From the NCBI GenBank assembly GCA_947856675.1, contig CANUCM010000145.1, positions 1 to 7,022 on the forward strand: a stretch of DNA of 7,022 nt, given 5' to 3'. This stretch comes from an uncultured Clostridia bacterium. GTDB taxonomy: Bacteria > Bacillota > Clostridia > Oscillospirales > Butyricicoccaceae. The position numbers and the translations under genes are program-made. Below the pieces are notes generated by a model. The model did no database searches. It saw nothing but the letters and a program-made list of their open reading frames with translations, and was not told the DNA's origin. Shown piece after piece: positions 1 to 5,416 of the stretch (positions within the stretch are counted from its first letter, which is position 1; each line of letters begins with the position of its first letter).

Positions 1-270
1 ACGCAGGAAAAGGTCGCGCGGCTCATTGCCCATCTGCGCGGCATGAACGACGAGCTCAACATCCCGCAGTGCATCGCGCACTACGGCGCCGACGGCCTGC
101 CGGCCGAAAAGGGCTTTGTGCCCGAGAAGGTGTTCCTTGAGCGCCTGCCCGAAATTGCCAAAAACGCACTGGCCGACGCCTGCACCGGTTCCAACCCGCG
201 TCAGCCCAGCGTGGAGGAAATGGAAAAGCTGCTCAAGTGCTGCTACTACGATCTCGACGTCGACTTCTAA
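1..270 (+). CDS. adhE: C-terminal fragment of AdhE-type iron-dependent alcohol dehydrogenase (5' end outside window)
   Basis: The reading frame is open from base 1 and ends at a TAA at 268-270, giving the last 89 residues of a longer protein. The segment around DACTGSNPRQP (fragment residues about 60-70), with a following short helix and a YY pair, matches the conserved C-terminus of bifunctional acetaldehyde/alcohol dehydrogenase AdhE, where the equivalent stretch reads like DQCTGANPRYP. That enzyme reduces acetyl-CoA to acetaldehyde and then ethanol with NADH in the cytoplasm, regenerating NAD+ during fermentation. Only the tail of the C-terminal Fe-ADH domain is visible. The iron ligands, NAD-binding site and aldehyde dehydrogenase half are all upstream of the window. 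A stand-alone Fe-type alcohol dehydrogenase with an AdhE-like tail cannot be excluded. Transcription probably ends at the hairpin immediately downstream. Confidence 0.75.
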   Translation, partial: TQEKVARLIAHLRGMNDELNIPQCIAHYGADGLPAEKGFVPEKVFLERLPEIAKNALADACTGSNPRQPSVEEMEKLLKCCYYDLDVDF

Positions 271-283
271 AAGACGGAAAATG

Positions 284-317
284 AAAAACGCACCCCCGTT
301 TGGGGGTGCGTTTTTTT
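284..317. terminator. Bidirectional intrinsic terminator between convergent genes
   Basis: A perfect 10-bp stem (288-297 paired with 302-311, five G:C pairs next to the loop) encloses a GTTT loop. It is flanked by A5 on the left and T7 on the right, so each strand shows a stem followed by a U-tract. On the plus strand it sits 13-17 bases after the adhE-like stop codon. On the minus strand the TAA stop of the GH18-SLH gene (318-316) lies inside the A/T flank, so the hairpin begins directly after that stop. This one element can terminate both converging transcripts. Confidence 0.93.
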
Positions 318-2022
318 ACGGCCGGATTTCGGGCTGCGCGCGGGAAAAGAGCGCCGCGCTTTCGCCGCGGGTGACGTTTGTTTCGGGGCGGAAGGAGCCG
401 TCGGTATAGCCCGTGATGATGCCGGCGCGCGCCAGCGCGGCAATTTCGTGCGCGGCCCAGTGATCCTGCGGCACGTCGGGGAACGGGGAGGGGGCCTGGG
501 GGTCGAGCGAGGCCTCCACGAGCCGCGCAAGCAAAACGGCCGTTTCGGCGCGCGACACCGGCGCGTCGGGGCGGAAGGTGCCGTCCGGATAGCCGGTGAC
601 CAGCCCGGCCTGGGCGGCGGCGGCGATTTCGGCGCGCGCCCAGTGGGAAGCCGTGTCGGAAAAACCGGCGTTTTCCTCCGCGGCCGCAAGCCCCAGCGTG
701 CGCACGGCAATGACGGCGGCCTGCGCGCGGGTCAGCTGCAGCTCGGGGCCGAAGCGGGCGTCGGAAACCCCCTTTAAAATGCCCTGGGACGACAGTTTGA
801 CGATGTGATCCTTGGCAAAGTGGCCGGAAATGTCGGAAAAATACGTGCCGTTGAGCCACAGCTCATAATAATCCCACACATCGGCGGTTTCCTGGCCGGC
901 GCTCCAGTTGCCCGCGCCTTTCAGGCCGTAGCGGCCGACGAGCGCCAGCTTTGACTTGATGGAGTCGGCGTTTTCATAATGGATTTCATAGCTCCCGGCC
1001 GGCAGCCTGCGCCCGGCGACGGTGACGGGCTCGGTCAGGGTGGTGCGCAGCACGGGCGCGCGCTGCGCGGCGTCATAGCTGATTTGCCCGCCGAAGCGCT
1101 GATGCAGCTGCTGCACCTGCGTCAGCGAAACGCCCTGGCCGGACACCGTGCCGTCGCTGCTCCACATGCGGCCGAAAAACGGGATGCCCAGCACCAGCTT
1201 TTCCCCCGGCACGTGCCGCAGCGCATATTCCACCGAGCGTTCGACAAAGGGGTAGCCCGCCACGCTGCCCGGCGCGGAGCCGCTGTAATGCTCGTCGTAG
1301 GTCATGAGAAACAGGTGGTCGGCATGCTGCGCAAGCCCGGCGTAGTCGTAAGAGCCGTGCCAGCCCTTGTCCCAGCCGCTGGGGTTGGCGGCCACGGCGA
1401 CGGATACCTCCTTGTGCGCGGGCAGCTTGGCGCGCAGAAGGCGCACAAGCTCGACATAGTGGCTGCGGTGCGCCTCGGTGACATTTTCAATGTCGACGTT
1501 GACGCCGTCCAGCCCGTACTTTTCCACGGCCTGGGCTATCTGCGTGCTCAGCGCTTCGGCGTTTTCCAGGGCTTTCTGGCCCGAGGGGCGGTCCCAGTGG
1601 TTGCTTAAAAAGGGCACCACGCGGATGGACTTTTCGTGCATGGCGGAAATAAACCGGGTGCTGACGGCGTTGAGCTTGAGCGAGCCGTCGGGGTTTATGT
1701 CAAAGTACGAGGGCGAAACGACGTCCAGCGTGCCGGCCGCGCGCAAAACGTTTTCGGTCTGCTGCTCGGACGTGCCGAAGTAGACGTAGGACATGGCATA
1801 ATTGCCGCCGGTTTCCTGGCGGGCCAGGGAGGAAAAGGGCACGGAGAGCACAAGCCCGCCCGCGGCGAGGACCCTGACGGCGCGCACATACAAAACGCGC
1901 GCTGTGCGGCGCGGCCGGGCGCCGGGGAACAGCTCGCGGGCCATTTCCCCCGCGCCGGCGGGAACCAGAACAAGGTCGACAAAGCCCGAGGGGCTCTCCA
2001 GAACAAAACAGCGAAACGGCAT
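316..2022 (-). CDS. GH18-family glycoside hydrolase with three C-terminal SLH domains (cell-surface)
   Basis: The product has 568 residues. Residues about 75-390 form a GH18 barrel. The catalytic signature DGVNVDIE is at 172-179, with Glu179 as predicted proton donor and Asp177 as its partner; Asn175 replaces the third-position Asp of DxxDxDxE, as in YaaH-like spore-peptidoglycan GH18 enzymes. The MTYDEH segment (240-245) and LGIPFFGR (278-285) are also typical. Three SLH repeats follow at about 395-440, 453-497 and 513-557, with TRAQ, SRAE and TRGE motifs; SLH domains bind secondary cell-wall polymers. Likely substrates are peptidoglycan or another beta-GlcNAc-containing glycan, which is inferred. 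A hydrophobic stretch at about 43-66 follows an unusual 40-residue N-terminus and may act as a signal anchor. The ATG at 2022 is chosen because AAAGGAG lies 10 bases upstream. It is last in a minus-strand cluster after the mscS-like gene. Confidence 0.9.
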   Translation of the reverse strand: MPFRCFVLESPSGFVDLVLVPAGAGEMARELFPGARPRRTARVLYVRAVRVLAAGGLVLSVPFSSLARQETGGNYAMSYVYFGTSEQQTENVLRAAGTLDVVSPSYFDINPDGSLKLNAVSTRFISAMHEKSIRVVPFLSNHWDRPSGQKALENAEALSTQIAQAVEKYGLDGVNVDIENVTEAHRSHYVELVRLLRAKLPAHKEVSVAVAANPSGWDKGWHGSYDYAGLAQHADHLFLMTYDEHYSGSAPGSVAGYPFVERSVEYALRHVPGEKLVLGIPFFGRMWSSDGTVSGQGVSLTQVQQLHQRFGGQISYDAAQRAPVLRTTLTEPVTVAGRRLPAGSYEIHYENADSIKSKLALVGRYGLKGAGNWSAGQETADVWDYYELWLNGTYFSDISGHFAKDHIVKLSSQGILKGVSDARFGPELQLTRAQAAVIAVRTLGLAAAEENAGFSDTASHWARAEIAAAAQAGLVTGYPDGTFRPDAPVSRAETAVLLARLVEASLDPQAPSPFPDVPQDHWAAHEIAALARAGIITGYTDGSFRPETNVTRGESAALFSRAQPEIRP

Positions 2023-2027
2023 GCAAA

Positions 2028-2072
2028 AACGGCTCCTTTTTTCTGCTTAGTGTGGCAGAAAAAGGAGCCGTT
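2028..2072 (-). terminator. Long hairpin between mscS-like and GH18-SLH genes: terminator or translation-control element
   Basis: Bases 2028-2046 and 2055-2072 are complementary over 18 pairs with one bulged base, around an 8-base loop. Read on the minus strand, the hairpin starts 15 bases after the mscS-like stop codon and is followed by five T residues and then the GC before the GH18 start codon. This is the form of an intrinsic terminator, with an A/U-rich centre. Because the GH18 ribosome binding site is in the second arm, it could instead limit translation of read-through mRNA. I saw no convincing separate promoter for the GH18 gene, which makes complete termination here puzzling. On the plus strand the hairpin has no following T-tract. 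Confidence 0.7.
2033..2039 (-). promoter_or_regulatory. Ribosome binding site of the GH18-SLH gene, inside a hairpin
   Basis: The minus strand reads AAAGGAG here, 10 bases before the ATG at 2022-2020. This supports that start over the in-frame TTG (1893) and GTG (1887) nearer the hydrophobic segment, which have no purine-rich sequence upstream. The whole site lies in the downstream arm of the hairpin at 2028-2072, so it would be double-stranded if that structure forms in the mRNA. Confidence 0.75.
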
Positions 2073-2087
2073 ATGCGCAAAAAGCGC

Positions 2088-2903
2088 TCAGCTTTCGCGG
2101 CGCAGGCGCACGTCGAGCTGATTGTAGGGGATGTTGATGCCGGCCTGCTCCAGCGCTTTTTTGACGCGCTCGAGCGCGGCGGAGCGCACTTCCCAGTAAT
2201 CGGCGTTTTTGACCCAGACGCGGCACAGGATTTCGACCGCCGAGGCGCCGAGGTTCCACACGCGCACAAAGGGCTCGGGAGAGCGCATGATGCGTTCGTC
2301 CTCGAGCAGCGTGCGCTCGATGAGCTGCCGCGCCTGCCCGGCGTCGCATTCGTAGCACACCGAAAAGGTCATTTCCAGGCGGCGGTCCTGCTCGGCCGAG
2401 TAATTGACGATTTTGTCGGCCGACAGCGCGCCGTTGGGGATGTAGATGCGGTGGTTGTCGATGGTTTTGACGACCGTGTGGATAAAGCCGATGGAGTCGA
2501 CGGTGCCCGACGCGCCGCCCGACACCTCGATAAAATCCCCGGTGACAAAGGGCTTGCTCACCAGCACGAAAATGCCGCCGGCGAGGTTGGAAAGGCTGGT
2601 CTGCATGGCGAGCGACACGGCCAGGCCGAAAGCGCCGAGCAGGGTGATGAGGCTGGTGACCTGGATGCCCAGCTGCGGGGCGATGATGAGCACGAGCACA
2701 AACCACAAAAGCCCGCGCAAAACGCCGGCGGCCAGCGAGCACACGCTGGGGTCAAGGCTGGTGCGGCCGATGAGCCGGGAAAAGAGGCGGACAAGGTAGT
2801 GTATGGCAACCAGGCCGACGGCAACGGTGAAAACGAGGTGCAGAATGACGCCGAACGAAAGGCGGGACAGCGTGGTCAAAACGGCATTGAGGGTGGAAGA
2901 CAC
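2088..2903 (-). CDS. mscS: Small MscS-family mechanosensitive ion channel
   Basis: The product has 271 residues, close to the 286 of E. coli MscS. Three hydrophobic segments fall at about 14-44, 53-78 and 82-119. The third holds GAFGLAVSLAMQ (90-101), then SLSNLAGG and KPF, the pore-lining helix and its exit into the beta domain, as in MscS. The soluble vestibule follows, ending in NIPYNQLDVRL (257-267), equivalent to the FPYPQMDV tail of MscS. The family opens under membrane tension and releases solutes on hypo-osmotic shock. I place the start at GTG 2903-2901: AAAGGAGG at 2912-2919 is 8 bases upstream of it, but only 2 bases from the alternative TTG at 2909. The gene lies 23 bases after the amidase gene, so co-transcription is likely. 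No regulatory ligand-binding domain is attached. Confidence 0.93.
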   Translation of the reverse strand: MSSTLNAVLTTLSRLSFGVILHLVFTVAVGLVAIHYLVRLFSRLIGRTSLDPSVCSLAAGVLRGLLWFVLVLIIAPQLGIQVTSLITLLGAFGLAVSLAMQTSLSNLAGGIFVLVSKPFVTGDFIEVSGGASGTVDSIGFIHTVVKTIDNHRIYIPNGALSADKIVNYSAEQDRRLEMTFSVCYECDAGQARQLIERTLLEDERIMRSPEPFVRVWNLGASAVEILCRVWVKNADYWEVRSAALERVKKALEQAGINIPYNQLDVRLRRES

Positions 2904-2911
2904 GGGCAAAA

Positions 2912-2919
2912 CCTCCTTT
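2912..2919 (-). promoter_or_regulatory. Ribosome binding site that decides the mscS start
   Basis: The minus strand reads AAAGGAGG. The gap to GTG 2903 is 8 bases, near optimal; the gap to TTG 2909 is 2 bases, too short for initiation. The site lies in the 23-base space after the amidase stop codon. Confidence 0.85.
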
Positions 2920-2926
2920 TTAAAAA

Positions 2927-4018
2927 TCAGCTGAGGGAAGAAAACCAGTCACGTACGGCGAGGAAAATGGCGTTGGCCTCAGCGGTCAGCTTTTCGGGGG
3001 TGTTGACGCAGCAGGAGTCCTCGGGGTGGTCGATAAAGGCGTATTCGGTGATGACGGCGGGGACGGACACGTCGGCGGCGGCGCGCAGCAGGCCGTAGTA
3101 GTCGCGGCCGAGGGAGTTTTTGCGAAACAAAATGTCGTTAATCGGGCGGCCCTGGCTGGCAAAGTAGGCGCCCAGCAGCTCGGCGAGCGTTTTGGAGGGG
3201 CCGCCGTATTCGTCGCCGACCTGCGCGAGCACGGTGGCGCCCGTGGCGGTGTGGGAGTCGGAGGCGTTGTGGTGCACGCTGAGCAAAAGATCGGGGCACA
3301 GCGCGCGCACCTGCGCCATGCGATCGGTCAGCATGACGGTGTCAAACTCGCCGCGCGTTTCGACGACGCGGCAGCCGGCGGCGCGCAGCATGCCGGCAAG
3401 CTCGGAGGCCACGGCGTAATTGAGCCGTTCCTCATAGCCCACCCACTGCGAAACGGCGCCGATGTCGCTGCCGCCGTGGCCGGCGTCGACCATGACGGTG
3501 CGGTTTTCAAAGGCGGGGTCGCCGCCCACGACGGCGATGCGCCGCGCGTCGTCCCACCACACGGGGATGCTCAGGGCCGCGCACAGATCGCGCAGGCGGT
3601 AATAGTGGCTGCCGTCGATGAGGCAGGAGCTCAGCTCGGCGGGCTGGCCGTCTATCAGAAGCTGCGCCGTGGGGGGCAGGGCCAGGGACGGGTCAAACGG
3701 CCCGCTTTCGTGGGGGGTGTTTTCCGTGCCCAGCGGATCGTAGGCGCCGCCCGTGGTCAGGGACACAATGCGCTGCGCATCGTCCCACTGCACGGAAAAT
3801 CCGGCGTCGGTGCCGCGCAGAAACCAGGCGACGTCGCGCAGGCGGACATAGTTTTCGCTGTCGAGCAGGTAGCTGTAAAAAATGGTCTCCTGGCCTTTGA
3901 TCAGCGTCGGCTGCGTGTGGCACAGCGCCGTGTCAAAAGCGGCGGAGTTTTGCGCAAACAGGGGGAAAATCAAACAGAGCACAAGGGCGGGCAAAAGCTT
4001 GCAGAGGCGGGATTTCAT
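2927..4018 (-). CDS. Secreted N-acetylmuramoyl-L-alanine amidase (Amidase_3) with two copper-amine-oxidase-like stalk repeats
   Basis: The product has 363 residues. Residues 1-25 form a signal peptide: a basic start MKSRLCK, a hydrophobic core, and a likely cleavage near AQNSAA. Two related segments follow at about 37-91 and 117-165, sharing an RLRD motif (59-62 and 141-144) and a later WDDAxRI, which resembles the copper amine oxidase N-terminal/stalk domain common in clostridial wall proteins. The catalytic domain spans about 172-360. Predicted zinc ligands are His181 in DAGHGG, Glu196 in GYEERLN and His249 in SVHHNA; Glu325 in ITEYAF is the likely catalytic base. The family cuts the amide bond between N-acetylmuramic acid and L-alanine in peptidoglycan. 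ATG 4018 is preferred to the in-frame GTG at 4036 because AAAGGA lies 9 bases before it and overlaps that GTG region. It is the first gene of the cluster. A germination or sporulation role is possible but not shown. Confidence 0.93.
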   Translation of the reverse strand: MKSRLCKLLPALVLCLIFPLFAQNSAAFDTALCHTQPTLIKGQETIFYSYLLDSENYVRLRDVAWFLRGTDAGFSVQWDDAQRIVSLTTGGAYDPLGTENTPHESGPFDPSLALPPTAQLLIDGQPAELSSCLIDGSHYYRLRDLCAALSIPVWWDDARRIAVVGGDPAFENRTVMVDAGHGGSDIGAVSQWVGYEERLNYAVASELAGMLRAAGCRVVETRGEFDTVMLTDRMAQVRALCPDLLLSVHHNASDSHTATGATVLAQVGDEYGGPSKTLAELLGAYFASQGRPINDILFRKNSLGRDYYGLLRAAADVSVPAVITEYAFIDHPEDSCCVNTPEKLTAEANAIFLAVRDWFSSLS

Positions 4019-4027
4019 GGCGAAGAT

Positions 4028-4033
4028 TCCTTT
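4028..4033 (-). promoter_or_regulatory. Ribosome binding site of the amidase gene
   Basis: The minus strand reads AAAGGA, 9 bases before the ATG at 4018-4016. It lies downstream of the alternative GTG (4036-4034), which has no comparable site before it, so the ATG is the better start and gives a normal-length signal peptide. Confidence 0.75.
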
Positions 4034-4068
4034 CACACGGGGAAGTTGACATAAAACGACACGGAATA

Positions 4069-4097
4069 ATTATACCGCACCCCGGCGCCGCGCGCAA
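4069..4097 (-). promoter_or_regulatory. Predicted sigma-A-type promoter for the amidase-mscS(-GH18) cluster
   Basis: On the minus strand a consensus TATAAT -10 box occupies 4074-4069. TTGCGC at 4097-4092 is spaced 17 bases upstream as the -35 box (three consensus bases at its start). The transcript would start near 4062 and have a leader of about 44 bases. It stands out because the surrounding DNA is strongly GC-rich. Confidence 0.75.
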
Positions 4098-4123
4098 GCG
4101 GAAAAGGCTTACAACGCGCGCCA

Positions 4124-4152
4124 TTTACAAACGGGGGAAAATACAGTATAGT
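4124..4152 (+). promoter_or_regulatory. Predicted sigma-A-type promoter for the acyltransferase-peptidase pair
   Basis: TTTACA at 4124-4129 and TATAGT at 4147-4152 are separated by exactly 17 bases, each one mismatch from the -35 and -10 consensus. Transcription would start near 4159, giving a leader of about 30 bases that contains a T-rich run and the ribosome binding site. It is back-to-back with the minus-strand promoter; 26 bases separate the two -35 boxes. Confidence 0.82.
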
Positions 4153-4176
4153 AAAGGTGTCATGATGTTTTTTTAC

Positions 4177-4182
4177 GGGAGG
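4177..4182 (+). promoter_or_regulatory. Ribosome binding site that decides the acyltransferase start
   Basis: GGGAGG lies 7 bases before GTG 4190-4192 but only 1 base before the in-frame TTG at 4184. The GTG is therefore the likely initiation codon. Confidence 0.82.
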
Positions 4183-4189
4183 CTTGCCG

Positions 4190-5416
4190 GTGAAACCCGA
4201 AGCATACAGAAAAATCCGGGAGCCCGTTTCCGGGCTGTACCGGGGCGCGGCGCACGCCGCTTCGCTGTTTCTCAAAGCGGCGTGCGGGCTGCGCGTTGAA
4301 ACGCACGGCGACGTGCCCGTGAGCGGCCCCCTTCTGGTGCTGTGCTCGCACGAGGGCATGGCCGATTTCGCCGTGACGGCGGCGGCGCTGCTGCCCAGAA
4401 AGGTGCACTTTGTGTGCGCCGAGGAGTTTTTCCGCAGGCCGGTGCTGGCGCCGCTGCTGCACGCGCTGGGCGTGATTCCCAAGACGCAGTTTTCCGCGGA
4501 CCCGCGCAGCATTTTGTCCATGCTGCGCGTCGTGGGCGCGGGGGGCATCGTGTGCCTGTACCCGGCGGGGCAGACCTCGATGGTGGGGCGGCCGGGCGCC
4601 GTCAGCCCGGTCATTGCGAGGCTTATCCGCAAATGCGGCGCGCCGGTGGCGGCGCTGCGGCTGCACGGCGGCTTTTTTACGCGCAGCCGCTTTGCAAAGG
4701 GGCTCAACTTCGGGCGCATTGACGCCGAGCTGAGCCTGCTGTTTACAAAGGAGGAGGCGCAGCAGCTGGACGCGCAGACGCTGTGCAGCCGGCTGGAAAA
4801 GGCCATCGATTACGACGAGTACGCGTGGCAGAAACGCGTGCAGGCGCGCTTTTTTTCGCTGCACCGCGCCCGGGGGTATGAAAACATGCTCAGCCTGTGC
4901 CCCCGCTGCGGCTCGCGCGGCAGTTATGTTTCCCGCGGCAGCCGGGTCCGGTGCGAGCACTGCGGCAACGGCGGCATAATCAGGCGGGATATGCGCCTGC
5001 ATGCCGACGAGGGCAGCGTCTTGCCCGAAACGCTGCCCCAGTGGCTCGACATGCTGCGCCGCGACTGGGACAGCCGGCTGGCGCACGGCGGGTTTCTGAT
5101 GAAAAGCCGCGTGCGCATCGAGCGCTGGGACGGCCGGCGCTTTCGCCCGCAGGGCGGGGGCGTCATCACGCTGGACGAGCAGGCCTTTTGCTGCCTGCCC
5201 GACGGCGGGGAGCCGCTGCGCGCCGAAAACGACCGGCTCGAGGCCATGCGCTGCGTGCCGGGCCGGTATCTTGAGATGATGTGCGGAAAAACCGCGGTGC
5301 GCATGTATCCCGAAAAAGGGCGCACGGTCACGGAGTGGAAGCTCGCGCAGGAATATCTGCACGGGCGCAGCATAGAGAAAAAACAGCAGGAAAACGGAAA
5401 GGGGTGCAACCATTGA
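4190..5416 (+). CDS. PlsC-like lysophospholipid acyltransferase fused to a zinc ribbon and an unassigned C-terminal domain
   Basis: The product has 408 residues. Residues about 10-215 form a PlsC/LPLAT-type acyltransferase. The catalytic HX4D motif is HEGMAD (His54 to Asp59), and motif III is YPAGQTS (124-130), where family members usually have FPEGTRS, so the usual Glu is Ala. Such enzymes transfer an acyl group to lysophosphatidic acid or a similar acceptor at the inner membrane face. A four-cysteine zinc ribbon follows (Cys237, Cys240, Cys255, Cys258). The last 140 residues contain alternating hydrophobic stretches that suggest a beta-rich, perhaps PH/GRAM-like module; this assignment is inference. 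No long membrane helix is evident. The GTG start is set by its ribosome binding site. The gene has its own promoter, divergent from the amidase cluster, and its TGA overlaps the start of the S9 peptidase gene. Acceptor and acyl donor cannot be told from sequence. Confidence 0.82.
   Translation: MKPEAYRKIREPVSGLYRGAAHAASLFLKAACGLRVETHGDVPVSGPLLVLCSHEGMADFAVTAAALLPRKVHFVCAEEFFRRPVLAPLLHALGVIPKTQFSADPRSILSMLRVVGAGGIVCLYPAGQTSMVGRPGAVSPVIARLIRKCGAPVAALRLHGGFFTRSRFAKGLNFGRIDAELSLLFTKEEAQQLDAQTLCSRLEKAIDYDEYAWQKRVQARFFSLHRARGYENMLSLCPRCGSRGSYVSRGSRVRCEHCGNGGIIRRDMRLHADEGSVLPETLPQWLDMLRRDWDSRLAHGGFLMKSRVRIERWDGRRFRPQGGGVITLDEQAFCCLPDGGEPLRAENDRLEAMRCVPGRYLEMMCGKTAVRMYPEKGRTVTEWKLAQEYLHGRSIEKKQQENGKGCNH
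5398..5404 (+). promoter_or_regulatory. Ribosome binding site of the S9 peptidase gene, inside the acyltransferase 3' end
   Basis: AAAGGGG lies 8 bases before TTG 5413-5415, within the last codons of the upstream gene. An in-frame GTG at 5404 overlaps the site itself and is unlikely to be used. Confidence 0.65.

Noticed and set aside
1985..2085. Separate promoter for the GH18-SLH gene in the minus-strand sequence around the hairpin
   Set aside because: A TTGCGC-like sequence is present, but no -10 box lies at 16-18 bases from it. The other A/T-rich bases are explained by the hairpin arms.
2052..4054. Long plus-strand open frames (about 340 codons each) opposite the mscS and amidase genes
   Set aside because: They lie antisense to genes with clear family motifs. 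Their predicted proteins are low-complexity in Ala, Gly, His, Gln and Arg, with no recognisable domain. Such frames are expected by chance in GC-rich coding DNA.
4162..4190. ATGATG at 4162 as a start for the plus-strand gene
   Set aside because: It is in a different frame from the acyltransferase, lies within a few bases of the predicted transcription start, and has no ribosome binding site upstream.
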